Below, one piece after another: positions 30,201 through 61,457 of a stretch of DNA of 64,000 bases (position 1 is the stretch's first letter; each line of letters opens with the position of its first letter). Below the pieces are notes generated by a model. That model ran no database searches. It had not been told where the DNA came from and was given only the letters and a program-made list of their open reading frames with translations. The stretch spans positions 3,162,001-3,226,000 of the forward strand of contig OZ218950.1 in the NCBI GenBank assembly GCA_965112735.1. Reading direction: 5' to 3'. Made by a program: the position numbers and the translations under genes. Origin of the DNA: Phaeosaccion multiseriatum (taxonomy: Eukaryota > Ochrophyta, other classes).

Positions 30201-31787
30201 AGGAGTAGAAGCAGGAGTATCGGGAGTAGGAGTGGTGGAAGGGGGAGAGCAACAGCAGCGGGTGGGGCGTCTGGTGGTGGTGGCAGGGACCGGAAAAGGA
30301 ATCGGAGCAGGAGCAGGAGCAGGAGCAGGAGTCGCAGCGCAAGCAGGGGCCGAAGACAAGGAGGAGGAAGGGGAGCAAGAGGAGGAGGGAGAGGGCGGGA
30401 GGGAGGTGCAGAGGCCTTCGGGAGAGGCAAGCAGCAGCAGGGTAGTAGCAGCAGCACCACGGCAGGGAAGGGCGGCAATGTGGTGGGTATGCGTCTCATG
30501 GTGACGGAAGTGGACAGGGAGAAGAGCAAGAAGATCCTCCAGAGCAATGTGGAGAGGGTGTTCACCAGGCACGGCTGCGTCGAGCATGTGGACGTGAGCG
30601 CGGAGCTCGGGTCGGTTTGCTTCGTGCGGATGAGGACCAGGGAAGACGGAGAGAAGGTGAGGGTGACTTTTTTGTGGAAAGAAGAAGGAGGGGGGGGGAA
30701 GAGAAAGGGGGGTTCTCTTCTCGCTGGTGGGCAAGTCTGTCTGTCTCTTTCTCATCCTCGGCCTACACCCTCCTCCCTCCCTTTCTTCCTCTTTCAGGCC
30801 ATCCGAATGATGGACAATCGCTTTCAGAAGCTGCTGTGTGCTGGAGACAGCAATAGCACGGACTCTGTGCCGAACCTTCGTGTTTCCGAGGTGAGATACT
30901 CGGCCTACAAGAAGGCAATGGAGAAGGCCGACCTCACCCCTGAGGCCCACTTGGAGAACCCTGACCGGCCCGACGAGGAGGGCAACAGTAGCAGCAACAG
31001 CGGCGGTGAAGGCAGCAAAGAGGAGCAGCTGGCGGTGGCTGCCGGTGCTGTTGCAGAGACTGGGGCTGAAGAGGGAGGATCGGGAGATGGGGGCAGGGAG
31101 GAAGGCAACGGGTGTGCAGAGGAAAGCCGCGAAGAGGGGAGGGAGACCAAAAAGAAGAAGAGGGGGGGGCGCAAGAGCAGTAGCGACGTGGGCAATGGTG
31201 CCAAGGAGGCAGACGGCGGTGTGAGCGAGCAAGGGGTGGAGGAGGGCAGCAACAGCAGCAGCAGCAGCGGCGGCGGCAGCAACGGCAGAAACGGCAACGG
31301 CGGTGGCAAGAAGCGGTCATGGACAGAGGCTATTGAGGGAACCACGCGAAGGCAGAGAGAGGCGGGCCTGATGGACGGGATACGACTCCGCGTGGGGGGG
31401 CTTGACTCGGCCAAGGAGGGCATTGAGGCGGAGCTGAGCAAGACCTTTGGAGCGTACGGCGAGGTGCTGCACATTGACTATCTTCCCGATCGCAGCATGG
31501 CGTTTGTGCGTTTGGACAAGCGGGCCGGTGGGGATCGGGCCACCAAGGAGCTGCAGGGGCATTGCACGTCTGCGCTGTGTGCGCGCACCAAGGGCTTATC
31601 GGTACGAGAGACGAGCTTCGAGGAGTATCTGGAGCGGATGGACAAGTGGGCCGGGGGAGGAGGGGGGGCTGCGGGTACGGAGGGACTGCATCAACCGGAG
31701 GAGCTGTTTGTGGATGACGAGAGTCGAAGGATGGGCCCGGAGGAGGGCAAGAGGGCGTACCAGCATTCAACTTCTCGAGCGGATTGA
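27209..31787 (+). CDS. SR-type nuclear RNA-binding protein with long RS domain and two RRM-like domains
   Basis: Likely a splicing or mRNA-processing factor. Four exons, 27209-28458, 28632-28743, 28923-30656 and 30798-31787, join in phase to 1361 residues. The N-terminus is basic (MKRQRPQRSS, KHAAKKARG-like), followed by a low-complexity Ser/Gly/Lys region and then several hundred residues of Arg-Ser dipeptides (SRSRSRSRGR type). An RRM-like fold follows, split by the last intron (MRLMVTEVDRE ... GSVCFVRMRT), then an acidic Ser/Glu/Gly linker, and a second RRM-like domain near the C-terminus (IRLRVGGLDS ... HIDYLPDRSMAFVRLDKR). The architecture resembles SRRM-like coactivators or RNPS1/SR proteins, but no single orthologue can be named. 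Upstream open frames near 26977 were not used because they lack SR character. Confidence 0.75.
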
Positions 31788-32227
31788 GTGGAGCGAGAGA
31801 GGAGATTCTCATTGTTGGTTTGTTTCGCCTGGCTTGATGACTGATGGCTTGGCTTCGCCCGCCTAAAGCAGTGGCCCGGCACGGCACGCAGTCGTTTTGT
31901 TTGTACGTATAGGACTTTAAGACCGGGCACGACAATAGGACTATCATCAACCCCTGATACGCTTTCCGCTATCCGATATCGCCGGCACCAGCCGGCGCGC
32001 TGTCAGCTGTCAATGGCGGGTTGACAAGGAATGAAACTGAAACTGAAATAAGATACGGTACATCTTCTTTTGCCGGCGCCCTTTTGCCTCTCTCTTTCTT
32101 TACGAAGCTCTCGCGTGGACCCCCCTCCCCCTCGCTGCTGTGACTACGCCCCCACGTGGAGCCCCACTCCGGTCCGATTGGGAAATCTCCCCCCCATCCC
32201 CCCCCCAAACATCACAATACCGCAGCG
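31788..32227. other. intergenic stretch, no gene seen
   Basis: 440 bp between the SR protein stop and the OPA3-like start. It contains a short inverted repeat (gccggcaccagccggc near 31981) and C-rich runs just before the OPA3-like ATG. It should hold the SR 3' UTR and the OPA3-like promoter. Confidence 0.5.
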
Positions 32228-32908
32228 ATGGCGGCAATTCCGGTCTACAAATTGTTTGTGATGACGCTCAAGACGCTGTCCAAGCCTGTGGCAAAGCGCC
32301 TGGTGAAGAGCGCACAGGCCGACGGCACCATGCGGAAGGGCCTCATCGCAATGGCACAGGCGACGCACAAGTAAGTCAGCCAGTCACTGTCACTTCGCAT
32401 CCCTCCGAAAGTGACACAGCTGCTGCGTAGAAGGTCCCCTTTCGTTCTCAAAGTGCCTTTCCCCCTCCTCGCTCGGGTCATCCCCCTCTCCCTCTCTCCT
32501 CCTCCCCTCACTTGCTACTTGCTGCTGCGGTTCAGCGTCTCCTCCCGCCTTCAAATCCGAGCAGCGGGGTTCAAGACCACCAAGATCAAGCCCCTGGACG
32601 AGGAGACTGCCGTTGCAAAGGGTGGAGATTTGTTTGCGGAGATATTCTTGTACAGCTTCGGGGCGACGATTTTACTCTACGAGTACAACCAAGGCAACCA
32701 AAAGAGCGATGCAAAAGAGGCCAAGATAAAAGCAGAGGAGGCCGAGTTGAGGCGCACGGTAGAGAATCTAGGGCAGCGGCTGGACACCATTGAGGACTCT
32801 CTAAAAAGGCAGGAGGATGCGGTGACCCGGCTCCTAAATTCTCGCGCAGCGCAACAGGCAGTGGCAGACGGGATGGCGTGTCCAATGAAAAAGAAGGGGA
32901 GGAAGTGA
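32228..32908 (+). CDS. OPA3-like mitochondrial protein
   Basis: OPA3 family proteins are small mitochondrial membrane proteins (in humans linked to optic atrophy). Two exons, 32228-32370 and 32536-32908, join in phase at Asn to give 171 residues. Features are the N-terminal motif IPVYKLFVMTLKTLSKPVAKRL, the central segment KPLDEETAVAKGGDLFAEIFLYSFGA that forms the family's hydrophobic stretch, the following ILLYEYNQGNQKS, and a coiled coil with heptads (RRTVENLGQRLDTIEDSLKR). It ends in a basic tail, MKKKGRK. Length matches the family (roughly 150-200). The start is the first ATG before the conserved N-terminus. Confidence 0.85.
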
Positions 32909-33891
32909 GTGAATTGGGCAGTGAGTTGGACACTTGGCTGTGCCCTGGGACTACCCCACACCCTCACCCCTTGGCGAGGGAAACAGGGCAAAGGGGCGCC
33001 CGCGCGTCGCTCGATGAGGCGATGAGTGAGCCCTTCGAGAGAGAGACCAGAGGAGCCTTTCCCCTCCTCTTGCCAGGGACTCTTGTCTTTTCCAGGGGCG
33101 GCATGGGAGTGCTCCATCGCCCGCGCCCCCGACGCGGGAGGGACAGTAATCCTTGTTACGGCGAAGGATACGACGGCCTGGTAAAGCTTCGTGGACCTGT
33201 AGTAGTGGTGCACTCAAGCGGAAGGGGGTGTCCATGTGGGACATCTTCCACTGCACTACGCGTCGACCGGGCTTCGCCTCTATTCAGGTGGAGAGTGAGG
33301 CAGTCGCTCAGCAACCTGTGGAAGCGGCTGCCTGGGATGGGTTCGTGTCGTGGGTTAGTTCCTTTCATCGTGTCCGGAAATGACAACGGAGGGCGCACGA
33401 GCAAGCACACTTGGACCGTGCTCTGTGGGCCACATCACACCACGCACTCACACACTGTCCTGACGATCCCCGCAGAGGTTCGCAGAGGGCCTTTTGCCTT
33501 AATGCAGGAGGGAGAGCATGGAACTCTCAGCCTGGAGGGAAGGAGGAGAGGGTCCACATCCGCCCTCGAGTGAGTTGGCTCGTGGCGGGCCCTGAATGCA
33601 GCGTGAGAAAGAGCCTGGGGAAAAGAGCTTCCCCACGGGCCGCAGCCGCCGCTGTCCTGCTCTTCCTCCAGTTAAAAAAAGAAAAAAGAAAGAAAAGGAG
33701 CGACGTTGGTGATATAAACACCCTTAAGTACCATCTATGGCCGGGGGGGGGGGAAGTTCTGAGCCCCCGAGAGGGGTCGTATCATCCATACAGCCACGTT
33801 GGTGACACATTAAAGAAACTCACAGTTGTCTTTCCAGGACTTTTTTTTTTTTCTCCTTTCCCCTTTCCTCATCATTTAATAATCTTCCTCG
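32909..33891. other. intergenic stretch, no gene supported
   Basis: Nearly 1 kb between the OPA3-like and J-domain genes. Open frames up to 231 codons exist but have no recognisable motif and biased composition. There are A-rich (33674-33700), G-rich (33740-33752) and T-rich (33841-33852) runs close to the J-domain start. Confidence 0.5.
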
Positions 33892-36137
33892 ATGTCCCTA
33901 CTGCAAAGCAGAGTGCAAAGGTTGCATAGAGCCTTCGCGGCACTTCCATCCGTCTCCCCTACTTCGGATGCGGTACGAAATTGGAGAACGTACTCCTCCA
34001 TGACAGAGCAGCAGTGTCATAAGTGGCGCAGGCATCGATCAAGGCCAATCTGGGAAGGCAGTCGCTCCTTTTCCAGGCACCGCGACAGGGGCAAGAGGTG
34101 TCCGTACGAGGTCTTGGCAGTCGATGCGCAGGCAACACACGCAGACATCAAGAAGGCATACCGACTCCTCGCTCTAAAGGTGGGTGACACTTAACCCCTT
34201 CCTTCCTCTCATCTCTCTTCCCTCTCTCTGTCTCTCATTCCGTGCGGATTTCCTGTGTCTGAAACCTCTGCCCTTGTAACATGCGTGCGCCCGTCTCCCT
34301 CCTTCAGTGGCACCCGGACACATGTCAGCATAGCGACGCCAAGTCCGCCAAGCTCAAGTTTGACGAAGCCACACACGCCTACACCGTTCTGAGTGGGCCC
34401 TCTAGACCGGACAAGCGAGGGAGTGGGGCGGGGGGTGGCCGACGGCGGAGTGCCTATGATCAGAACAAAAGAGGAAGGCCCAACACACATCACTACCGCA
34501 ACCGGCAACAGCATCCCTACGATGACAAGAGGGGGGAGAGGTGAGGCAGGCGGAGCGTGTGTGGTATTCCATCCCTCTGTGTCCATGGGTCCAAGGCAAT
34601 GCATCGGCTTTGTAATTTTTATTGCACGGGTCGCCCGTCGAGATGCCCCAACCTCGTCCACCAATGCAGTCTTTGCCCTCCTCCTCTCCTTCCTCTCCTC
34701 TTCTTCCTGTCCTGTCCTCTCCTCTCCTCTCTTTCCGCTCCTCTCCTTCCTCTCCTTCCTCTCCCCTTCCCCCTCCTCTCCTCTCCTCTCATCTCCCCCC
34801 GCTCCTCTACAGGTGGTACAACGACTTCAAGGCGCGTAAGGCTGACATCCTCGGGCACTACGAGAAGGCATGGAAGAGGGCCAGGGAGTACGACGCACTG
34901 CAGGAGCAGGAGGCAAGGAGACGCGAAGAAGAATTCGGGCACGTGGTGAGTGAGGGAGCGAGTCAGTGAGTCAGTGAGTGAGTGATTTAAGGTATTTTCA
35001 TGAGTGAGTGACGCTTGTGGCCTCTGATCCCCTCCTCTTACCCCCCTTTTTCCTTCTACCGCTCTCTGTGTCTGCCCGCCTCCCTATCTCTCTCCCTGTC
35101 TGTCCGTCTGTCCGTCTGTCTGTCCGTCCATCTGTCTGTCTGTATGTCTGTCTGTCTGTCTCAGGTTCTGTCGTGTGACTTCTTGGATTGGGGCTCGGGG
35201 TATACGGCTCAGCGCACAGTCACTCAGCGCCTGCAGGGAGGGAAGAGAATCAACACCGTCGAGCTCAAGGTCAGAAACCACCCCCCCCCCCCTACCCCAT
35301 CAATTGCCATCTACTGCCATTTACTGTCCTCGGTGACCCGTTCCTGCTAGGCCCAAGGCGATGGAAGGCATTGTCCCTTGTGTCTGTGTGTCACGCTCCG
35401 TTCACCTCACTCACCACTGACCCATGTGAATCAGTTTTTTTGCGGTGTGCGGTTCTCCAATCGTATTCATAAATACTGTCCTCACCTCTCTCCCTCCCCC
35501 TCTCCCTTCCTTCTCCTGTCCCTCCCTCCCTCTCTGTCCCCCCGCCCCCGTATGGTATGGTACCCGTCTCTCTGTTTCATATCTGTCCCCTCCCATCACC
35601 GTGCCCCCCTCCCTCCCGTCCAGCTCAAGACTCCCGAAGGAGCCATCGAGCTTGAGCAGAAGGAGCACTGGAGAGTGGGAGGCGCTCCCCGGCGGCACAC
35701 GCTCATCAACACACTGCAACCGCGCTCCAAGCTGGCGCGGCTCGTATATGATGGTGGGTAGATGTGGGTCGTCAAGGAGACGGGTTCGAGTACCAAAGGG
35801 CGCGAGCCCCCCCCTCTTTTCCTTCTTTTTGGTCGAAATGGTGTGCTTTGCTGGATGAAGTGGGTTAGTTGGGTCTACCCCATCCCTGACGGTCCGCTTC
35901 CCCGACTTGTTGCTCGCCTGCTCTCTTGGTCTCTCATCTTATCGATACCGATCGATACTGTCTTGTCGTCGGCGTTTGTCGCTCATCTCAGAGCGCCATC
36001 GCCTCGACCAAGAGACGCGGGCAGCGGCCATTAGAGAATTCGGGGGGATGGAGGTACTGAGGGCTGAGGTGAAGAAGGCAGCGTGGCGAGTCAAGGAGTA
36101 CTGGGGCTTTGTGGAGAGGGACAGCCACATGAGGTGA
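33892..36137 (+). CDS. J-domain (DnaJ/Hsp40) co-chaperone, probably mitochondrial
   Basis: Stimulates Hsp70 ATPase through the HPD motif. Six exons join in phase: 33892-34179, 34308-34540, 34813-34945, 35165-35269, 35624-35753 and 35992-36137 (344 residues). The first ~60 residues are Arg/Ser/Gln-rich with almost no acidic residues (MSLLQSRVQRLHRAFAAL), fitting a mitochondrial presequence. The J domain (~residues 70-130) reads CPYEVLAVDAQATHADIKKA, then the splice join at Lys-Trp followed by HPD (98-100), and FDEATHAYTVLS. A basic Gly/Arg-rich linker follows, then Lys/Glu/Arg-rich helices (WYNDFKARKADIL, EYDALQEQEARRREEEF) and an unrecognised C-terminal part. It is a J-domain-only (type C) protein, without Cys-rich or C-terminal substrate domains. 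Confidence 0.8.
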
Positions 36138-36154
36138 CACGACCAGGCACAGGG

Positions 36155-36283
36155 GAAGGAGGAGGAGGAGGAGGAGGAGGAGGAGGAGGAGGAGAAGGAG
36201 GAGGAGGAGGAGGAGGAGGAGAAGGAGGAGGAGGAGGAGGAGGAGGAGGAGGAGGAGGAGGAGGAGGAGGAGGAGGAGGAGAA
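36155..36283. repeat. (GGA)n microsatellite after the J-domain gene
   Basis: About 125 bp of GGA trimers with a few GAA interruptions, beginning about 20 bp after the stop codon of the J-domain gene and probably in its 3' UTR. The rest of 36284-36622 is a convergent intergenic stretch with a poly-T patch (36438-36449) and no gene seen. Confidence 0.95.
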
Positions 36284-36622
36284 AGGAGGGATGGTGATTG
36301 GGGGGTGTGCGAGGCATTGTACAGCCAAGCCCCGCCGCTTACGGAGGATAGCCCTGCTCTCTTTCTCTTGTGTATGTTAGGCTGAGTCGGCTAAGGTTAC
36401 GAGTAAATTCACAGATGGTGAAGGCCTTGCTTCTTCTTTTTTTTTTTATACACACTTTTGTACACCCCCCACGTTGTGCATCCACCCATCTATCAATACC
36501 CAAAAGAATAATTGCCCATAAAGCGCCGAAGCACTCGTCTTCTTCCTACTACTCACGTTAAATAAGTCAGTGGGGACGTAAGTATCAAAAGTGAGTGAAA
36601 AAAGTACATGCACTGCACCTCA

Positions 36623-55803
<19,181 letters not shown>

Positions 55804-56574
55804 CCTCCTTGTCTTTTTCCTTCAAGCAACTTGCTCTCTCTCGTTGTTTAAAACAACAACCGTCATGGCTCAAGAAATCAAGACTCCGAGATCCTCATGC
55901 CCTTCGCTTCTTTCTCATCATTGCTTCCTGCCTTGGCATGCATCCTGGCTTTCTCCTTGGCTACAAGAGGAAGCGAATTTGTGTTTCATCCGTGTCATCG
56001 TCACAGATGGCTACCCTAGCACCAACGCGCTATTCATCCCTCCTTATGCCTGGATGGCACTTAAGGGTTTTGTTTCCTTCCTGCTTCCTTCCTTCCTGGA
56101 AGCCTTAATGCTGCCGGTGAGAGTCTCGTGTCTGCGTCTTCAACCCTCTCCCCTTCTCCACTCCCTCTTCTCCTCCCTCCCTTCCTGTCCTCCTCTCCAA
56201 CTTCCCCACCTCCTTTTTCTTCCCCCCCCCCCCCCCCCCCTTTCCTTATTTCTTTCCCACTTTCCCTTTCTCCTCTTTCTCTCTCCCCTCGCTCGCTCTC
56301 CTCTCCTCTCTCCTCCCCTCTCCCCTCCTCTCCTCCTCCCTCCCTTCCTGTCCTCCTCTCCAACTTCCCCACCTCTTTCTTTTTATCTTGTTCCTTCCTT
56401 ACAACCCCCTTTCTTCCTTTCTCCTATGCTCCCTTGCCCCTCTCCCAATATTAATCTACTCCTCCTCTCTCTTCTCTCCTCTCTCTTACCCCTCTCCCCT
56501 TCTAATCTTTCTCTTCTCCTGCCTCTCCTCCCATTTTTACTTCTGCTCATTCATGAGGCAGGTTTGACGAAGGG

Positions 56575-57493
56575 ATGGGTCGAGTGCTCCACGGTTATCA
56601 CGGTGAGAACGGAGGGGACGGTGGTATTCGACACGGGGTCGGGGGCGGGAGGAATCGCTGGGAAGGACACCCGGGTAACACGAGAGGAGCAGGAGATGAA
56701 GAGGGCGCCACCACCGACGCCAGAGGGCAACCCCACAGCCCTGAACCCCCCGCAGTGGTATGGGTAGGCGTCGCGGGAGGTATTTTCTTTATCATCTTCC
56801 TCCTCGCCTACTGCGTGCGGAGAGTCGAGGCGACGAGAATCAGGAGGGCGGAACACGCGGCTGGACTTGCTGCCGCAGGAACCGCGACTACCAGCGGGGA
56901 TGTCGTTGCCGAGGGAAAGAGCCTGGCGCTGGTTTCCTGTGTCATGCTTTCCCCGCCCATTACAGAGGAGGTGAAGGAGGGTACGGCGCCTCCGTGTGGA
57001 GAGGCGCTGCCCGAGGCCTTGCCTGTCAAAGGGACAGGCGTTCAAGGCGTCCCGCTGACGGCCGAGCCAGAGCCGCCCTCCTTTGTGGAGCAGGTGCGCC
57101 GAGTGCCAAACGTGTACATCTCCTCCCTTGTACAAATAGGGGGTGCACGAATGGAACTGTCGCTCTTCTTTTCCTTTTGTCTCTCTTCTTTTCGTCCTTC
57201 CTTCAGTTTGGATGTGAATGACGCTGGTTAGGATGCGAGAATGAAGGGAGCCACGCGGCGTGTACTTACGCGCGACCAGGAAGGGAAGCGAGCAACCCTT
57301 GGGGCCCATCTTTCCCTGCTGGCCTGAACAGCACGGGGATGAGACTACGTCTGATCCCTCCCTTCGGCCTCTCGGTCTCGCCCCCCCCCCCCCCGCATTC
57401 CCCCTTCCTTGGTTGTTGCGCTCCCTACCTCCGGCTCGGCAGGTTCGGAACGCCAACCACGCCATGGCGATGCGCACTCACGGAGTGATATAG
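56575..57493 (+). CDS. putative single-pass membrane protein (tentative model)
   Basis: A hydrophobic helix flanked by a basic stop-transfer segment (VWVGVAGGIFFIIFLLAYCV then RRVEATRIRR) marks a probable single-pass membrane protein. The exon containing it ends at a good donor at 57093/57094 (SFVEQ then GTGCGC), and a final exon 57443-57493 ends ANHAMAMRTHGVI and TAG in phase. The 5' end is uncertain: ATG 56575 keeps the helix in frame, but a second frame over 56545-56750 also looks protein-like, and a candidate first exon at 55865-56116 does not match the required phase. The function is not recognised, and the intron upstream is a long pyrimidine tract (56116-56540). Confidence 0.35.
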
Positions 57494-58291
57494 CAAGGTA
57501 ATATATTATCGCACATGTCACTCTGGGCATGTGAGCGCCTGCTTTGTGGGGCTTGGGGGAGAGAGTAGGAAGGCTGCATGCTCACACAACATGTGCAGCA
57601 GGGGCACACGTAAGATTACATGGCGCTCAATGGGATGGCCGATTGAGGTGTGGCCGATTGAGCGTTTTGTCGGTGTTCGTGTGCTGTATGGTACCATAGC
57701 GCAAGTGTAGAATACGAAATCGAGGAGGAGAAGGAGGAGGAGGAGGAGGAGGAGGAGGAGGAGGAGGAGGAGGAGGAGGAGGAGGAGGAGGAGGAGGAAG
57801 AAGAGGAGGAGGAGGAGGAGGTGCACACTCTGCACACCTTCGCTTCGAGGATGGACTATCTCAGCTCACGGGAAGTGGAGTCTTCGTCCGCTTACGCTGC
57901 GCTGTGCAAAGCTACACACACAAGCATCTGCATGTGTAACGTCGCTTTTCTCAGCGCCGCTGTTCGAAGGCACATGGATTCATAATCGTGTAATCGTAAT
58001 CTAAGCCCTTCTGGGCTCTTTTATACTTGCGTAACTGATGTAAACCGAACCAGTTGTGAGTCGTCGTGGAATGATGTGCGTGATGGAGAGCGTCGCCCCC
58101 TCCCGCGCGTGCGCGAACACTTTCAGCAAGGAACACCAGCAGTGCAAAGAGGGCGCTCACAGAGGCTTTCTCCCTCTGTCGGGGAGACCAGACGAGGGGA
58201 ACTTCGTGGCGCACACGCGCGCACGCACACACGCGCGCACACACACACACACACTCCCCCTCCCCTTCTACAACAATGAGAAGAAAAACAA
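57494..58291. repeat. convergent intergenic stretch with (GGA)n tract
   Basis: About 800 bp between the putative membrane protein and the pyrophosphorylase 3' end. It holds a GGA-trimer tract at 57722-57822 and a CA/CG-rich run near 58208-58253. Open frames across the GGA tract are repeat artefacts. No gene seen. Confidence 0.7.
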
Positions 58292-61200
58292 TCAAGACTC
58301 GCTCTTGGAGCATACTACTGCACCGTCCTCGCCGCTCACCACGTAATGCCCCGGCTCGGAAATGCTCACCTCCAGCGTCTCTCTCTTGTCCATGGTGTAA
58401 CCGCGCACCCTGTCCTCCTCTGGAAGGCCCGTGCGGTCTTCGGGCAACTCCTTAAAAGCCCAGCCCTTGTTGCGGCACTTGAGGCCCTTGACTGTCACAC
58501 TTGCCCCCTCTGTCACTGTGATGCTGAGCGCTCCGTCTACATCAACGTCTTCGAGTGTGACGTCCTTGCCATCCACAATGACTGTGCTGCTCGAGGAGAT
58601 CTTGACTCCCTTACCGATTTTGTCCTGCGCAGGAAAGCAGCAGCGACCAAAACAACAACAAACAAACAAACAAGAGAGAGAGCATGTCAGCGTTCTTGTC
58701 ACACACTTACCAAGCTTCACGCACTCGCCTGACCCGCCCGCCCATCACCCACCTTGAGATCGGCCGTGCTTGTGGCGAAGGATGGAGATAGGATAACGCG
58801 CGGCCCGCTCTGGAAGGTCACTCCCTCGAACGTCACCTGCCAGTCAGTCAGTCAGTCAGTCAAGTCAGTGTACGTCATCTGTGAGCAAGCAAAGCATCAT
58901 CTTCTTCCTTCCTTTGCTGCTTTCCAAAAAAAATGAAAATATATATACATAGATATATGACATAAACTTTCGTCTGTGAGGCAAGCACAGAGTAGCACTT
59001 TGATCGAAAGGTGCACGGAGAAAAAGAGGGGTGCCGCCAAGGCACACGTCCCCCTTCAAACCCCCGCTCCTCCACTCCCCACACCGCCCACCCACTCTCC
59101 CACCCACCCTCTCTCTCCTAAAACCCAACGACCCACCCACCCATCCACTCACTCTCTCTCACCCACCCCCCCTCTCTCGCCCCCCCATCCACCCACGCGC
59201 CAAACCCTCTTACCGACTTACGCACCTACCCACCCACCCACCCACCCACCTACATCCCCCACCCGTCCACCCATCCACGCATGCACGCACCTCCTGTGGC
59301 TCGCCAAGCTCCGCGGAGGTGACCTTCTTGAGCTTCTCGCTGGTCATTGTGTAGAAGTCCGCCTCTGCAGAGGAGGTGGTGCCGGGCGGGACCCCTGCCG
59401 CAGCAGACTCAGCGGCACTCTCCAGGCTAATTTTGATTTATGTGGGTGTGTGGGGGGGGGGGTGGGAGGGGGGGGAAGGGAGACGGACGCTTAGGGCTCA
59501 GCCCGCTGGTGATGCCGCAGCAGGGAAAGAGTTTTGGGAAAGGCAAGAGACGGTATGATAACCGGACCGCCTCCTCACCCCCCGCCTCAGCCTGCAGATG
59601 CAGTTACGCACGCACATACATACATACACGCACGCACACACACGCAAGCACACACACACGCACGCACACACGCACGCACGCACACACATGCACACACACG
59701 CATCACACACACATGCCTAACTCTAACCTGTTCTTGGCCGGCGAGAAGGACAGCCACTTCTCCAGCGAGGTGAAGCCAATCTTAGGGCTGTCCAGCTCCT
59801 TGACCATTAGCTTAGGGAGGTCTTGCATCATACACTCCAGACGGGTGGGTTTCTTAAACTTGGTCTTGGTGGCGTCCGTGTACTTGGGGTTGACAAACTC
59901 GACCACCACGCCCTCGTCGGGCCCCTGGAGGACCTTGTTGTAGGACTGGAGCTTCATTATGATGGTGTTAATGTTGCCTGGATAAGGGGAGTAGCCTGTG
60001 GCGGGGTCGTTGACGTCTCCCTCGGGATTGACGGTGTCGCGTAGGAGCGCGTCCAGCTTTTGGTTTGGTTTATGGAAGGAAGGAAGGAAGGAGGAGGGAA
60101 GGAAGGAAGGGAAGAAGAAGAAGAATGAAAGGGGGGAGGAAGGGAGGGGTTGAGGAAACGAGTTGAGGGGGTACCGGACAAGAAGAAGAGAGCAGACGCA
60201 CGCATCACCCATCGATCAGTACATGCTGTGGGGTGAATGGGGCCTGGGGCAAAGGACGCATGGTGTGGCGCAAAAGACTCCCCACTGCAGCCCACTCTGA
60301 GACTTATCTCACAACAACAAAAAGCTATGGCTGACTGTGGGTTCTCCTTTGTCGAATCAACCATCCTTCCACCCTCCCACCCACTCTAACCTACCTTCCT
60401 TCTGTGCAACTCCCAAGTACTCTCGTCAAAGCCCACTCACCCTCCCTCCCTCCCTCCCTCCCTCCCACACATTATCCATCCTCCTCTCCTTGACCTACCT
60501 GGTTGTACTCCACATTGATAATGAGGCTGCTTCCGTCGTCGTGTTTGAGTGCCGTGATGGCCCCTGCCGCCTCCCCTGCACTCCTTGGCACGCAAATCGA
60601 GTTCATGTCATAGTCTTGGGTCACACTCACCCCCAACACGGGGAGGATGCAGTTCAGAGTAGGGGCGTTGGTGTCCTGCAAGCGGCCAGAGAGGATGGGG
60701 GGGCACAGGGGGGCAGGGGAGTAGGGGAGTTAGGGATGGAAGTGTCTGGAGAGTGGGGGGCCAGGGGGCCAGGGGACGGAGGTGGGGATACACGATGGAA
60801 GAGGAGCGGAACGTACTTACGGGAGAGGAGGGGGAGAGTAGCAAGGGGAAGAAGGAAGGAAGAGGGGTGGGGGGGGAGGGTCAAGAAGACAAGACTAGTA
60901 GAGGGAGAGATGAGATCGAGAGCCGCCTGACGCACGCACTCAATCCAAACGATCGCAATCAATCCTCTGGATCGATCGAGTGATGAAGGACCACTGAAAG
61001 AAGCGAACAAAGAGTCGACTCACTTGGAAGAAGAAAAGCCACTCCTTTCCCTCCTTGAGGAGGCGCTCCACCACCCCGTCCCTGTGCAGCAAGTGGTGAA
61101 CGTCGCCGTGTCCGTGGGGCTTGGTCTGTAGTTCGAAGGGGTCGTCTTCGTCCGTCACCAAGGCGGCAGACGAGTCGCCGAGGGCCGGGACCTGTTGGTG

Positions 61201-61426
61201 GGGGAGGGGGTGAGAGGGGGGGGGCAGAGGTAGTTAAGAGAGACAGATAAGAGAGGGGGGGAGGGGGAGGGGAAGAGAGAGGTAGATAAGAGAGACAGAC
61301 AAGAGAGGGGTGGGAGGGGGAGGGGCACAGGTAGATAACAGAAACAGATAAGAGAGAGGTAGAGAAGAGAGACAGATAAGAGAGGGAGAGAGAGAGGCAG
61401 CCACACACAAAGAACGAGAGAGTCAC

Positions 61427-61457
<31 letters not shown>

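Noticed and set aside
32878-33573. 231-codon plus-strand ORF after the OPA3-like gene
   Set aside because: It overlaps the OPA3-like C-terminus in another frame, has no recognisable motif, and its composition looks like chance reading of GC-rich sequence.
35085-35162. CRISPR-like regular repeats
   Set aside because: A (TCTG)n tetranucleotide run without unique spacers, in an intron of the J-domain gene. No array in the window has repeat-spacer structure.
57518-57837. Leu-rich or Ser-rich minus-strand ORFs near 57.5-57.8 kb
   Set aside because: They are translations of the (GGA)n tract with no adjoining conserved sequence.
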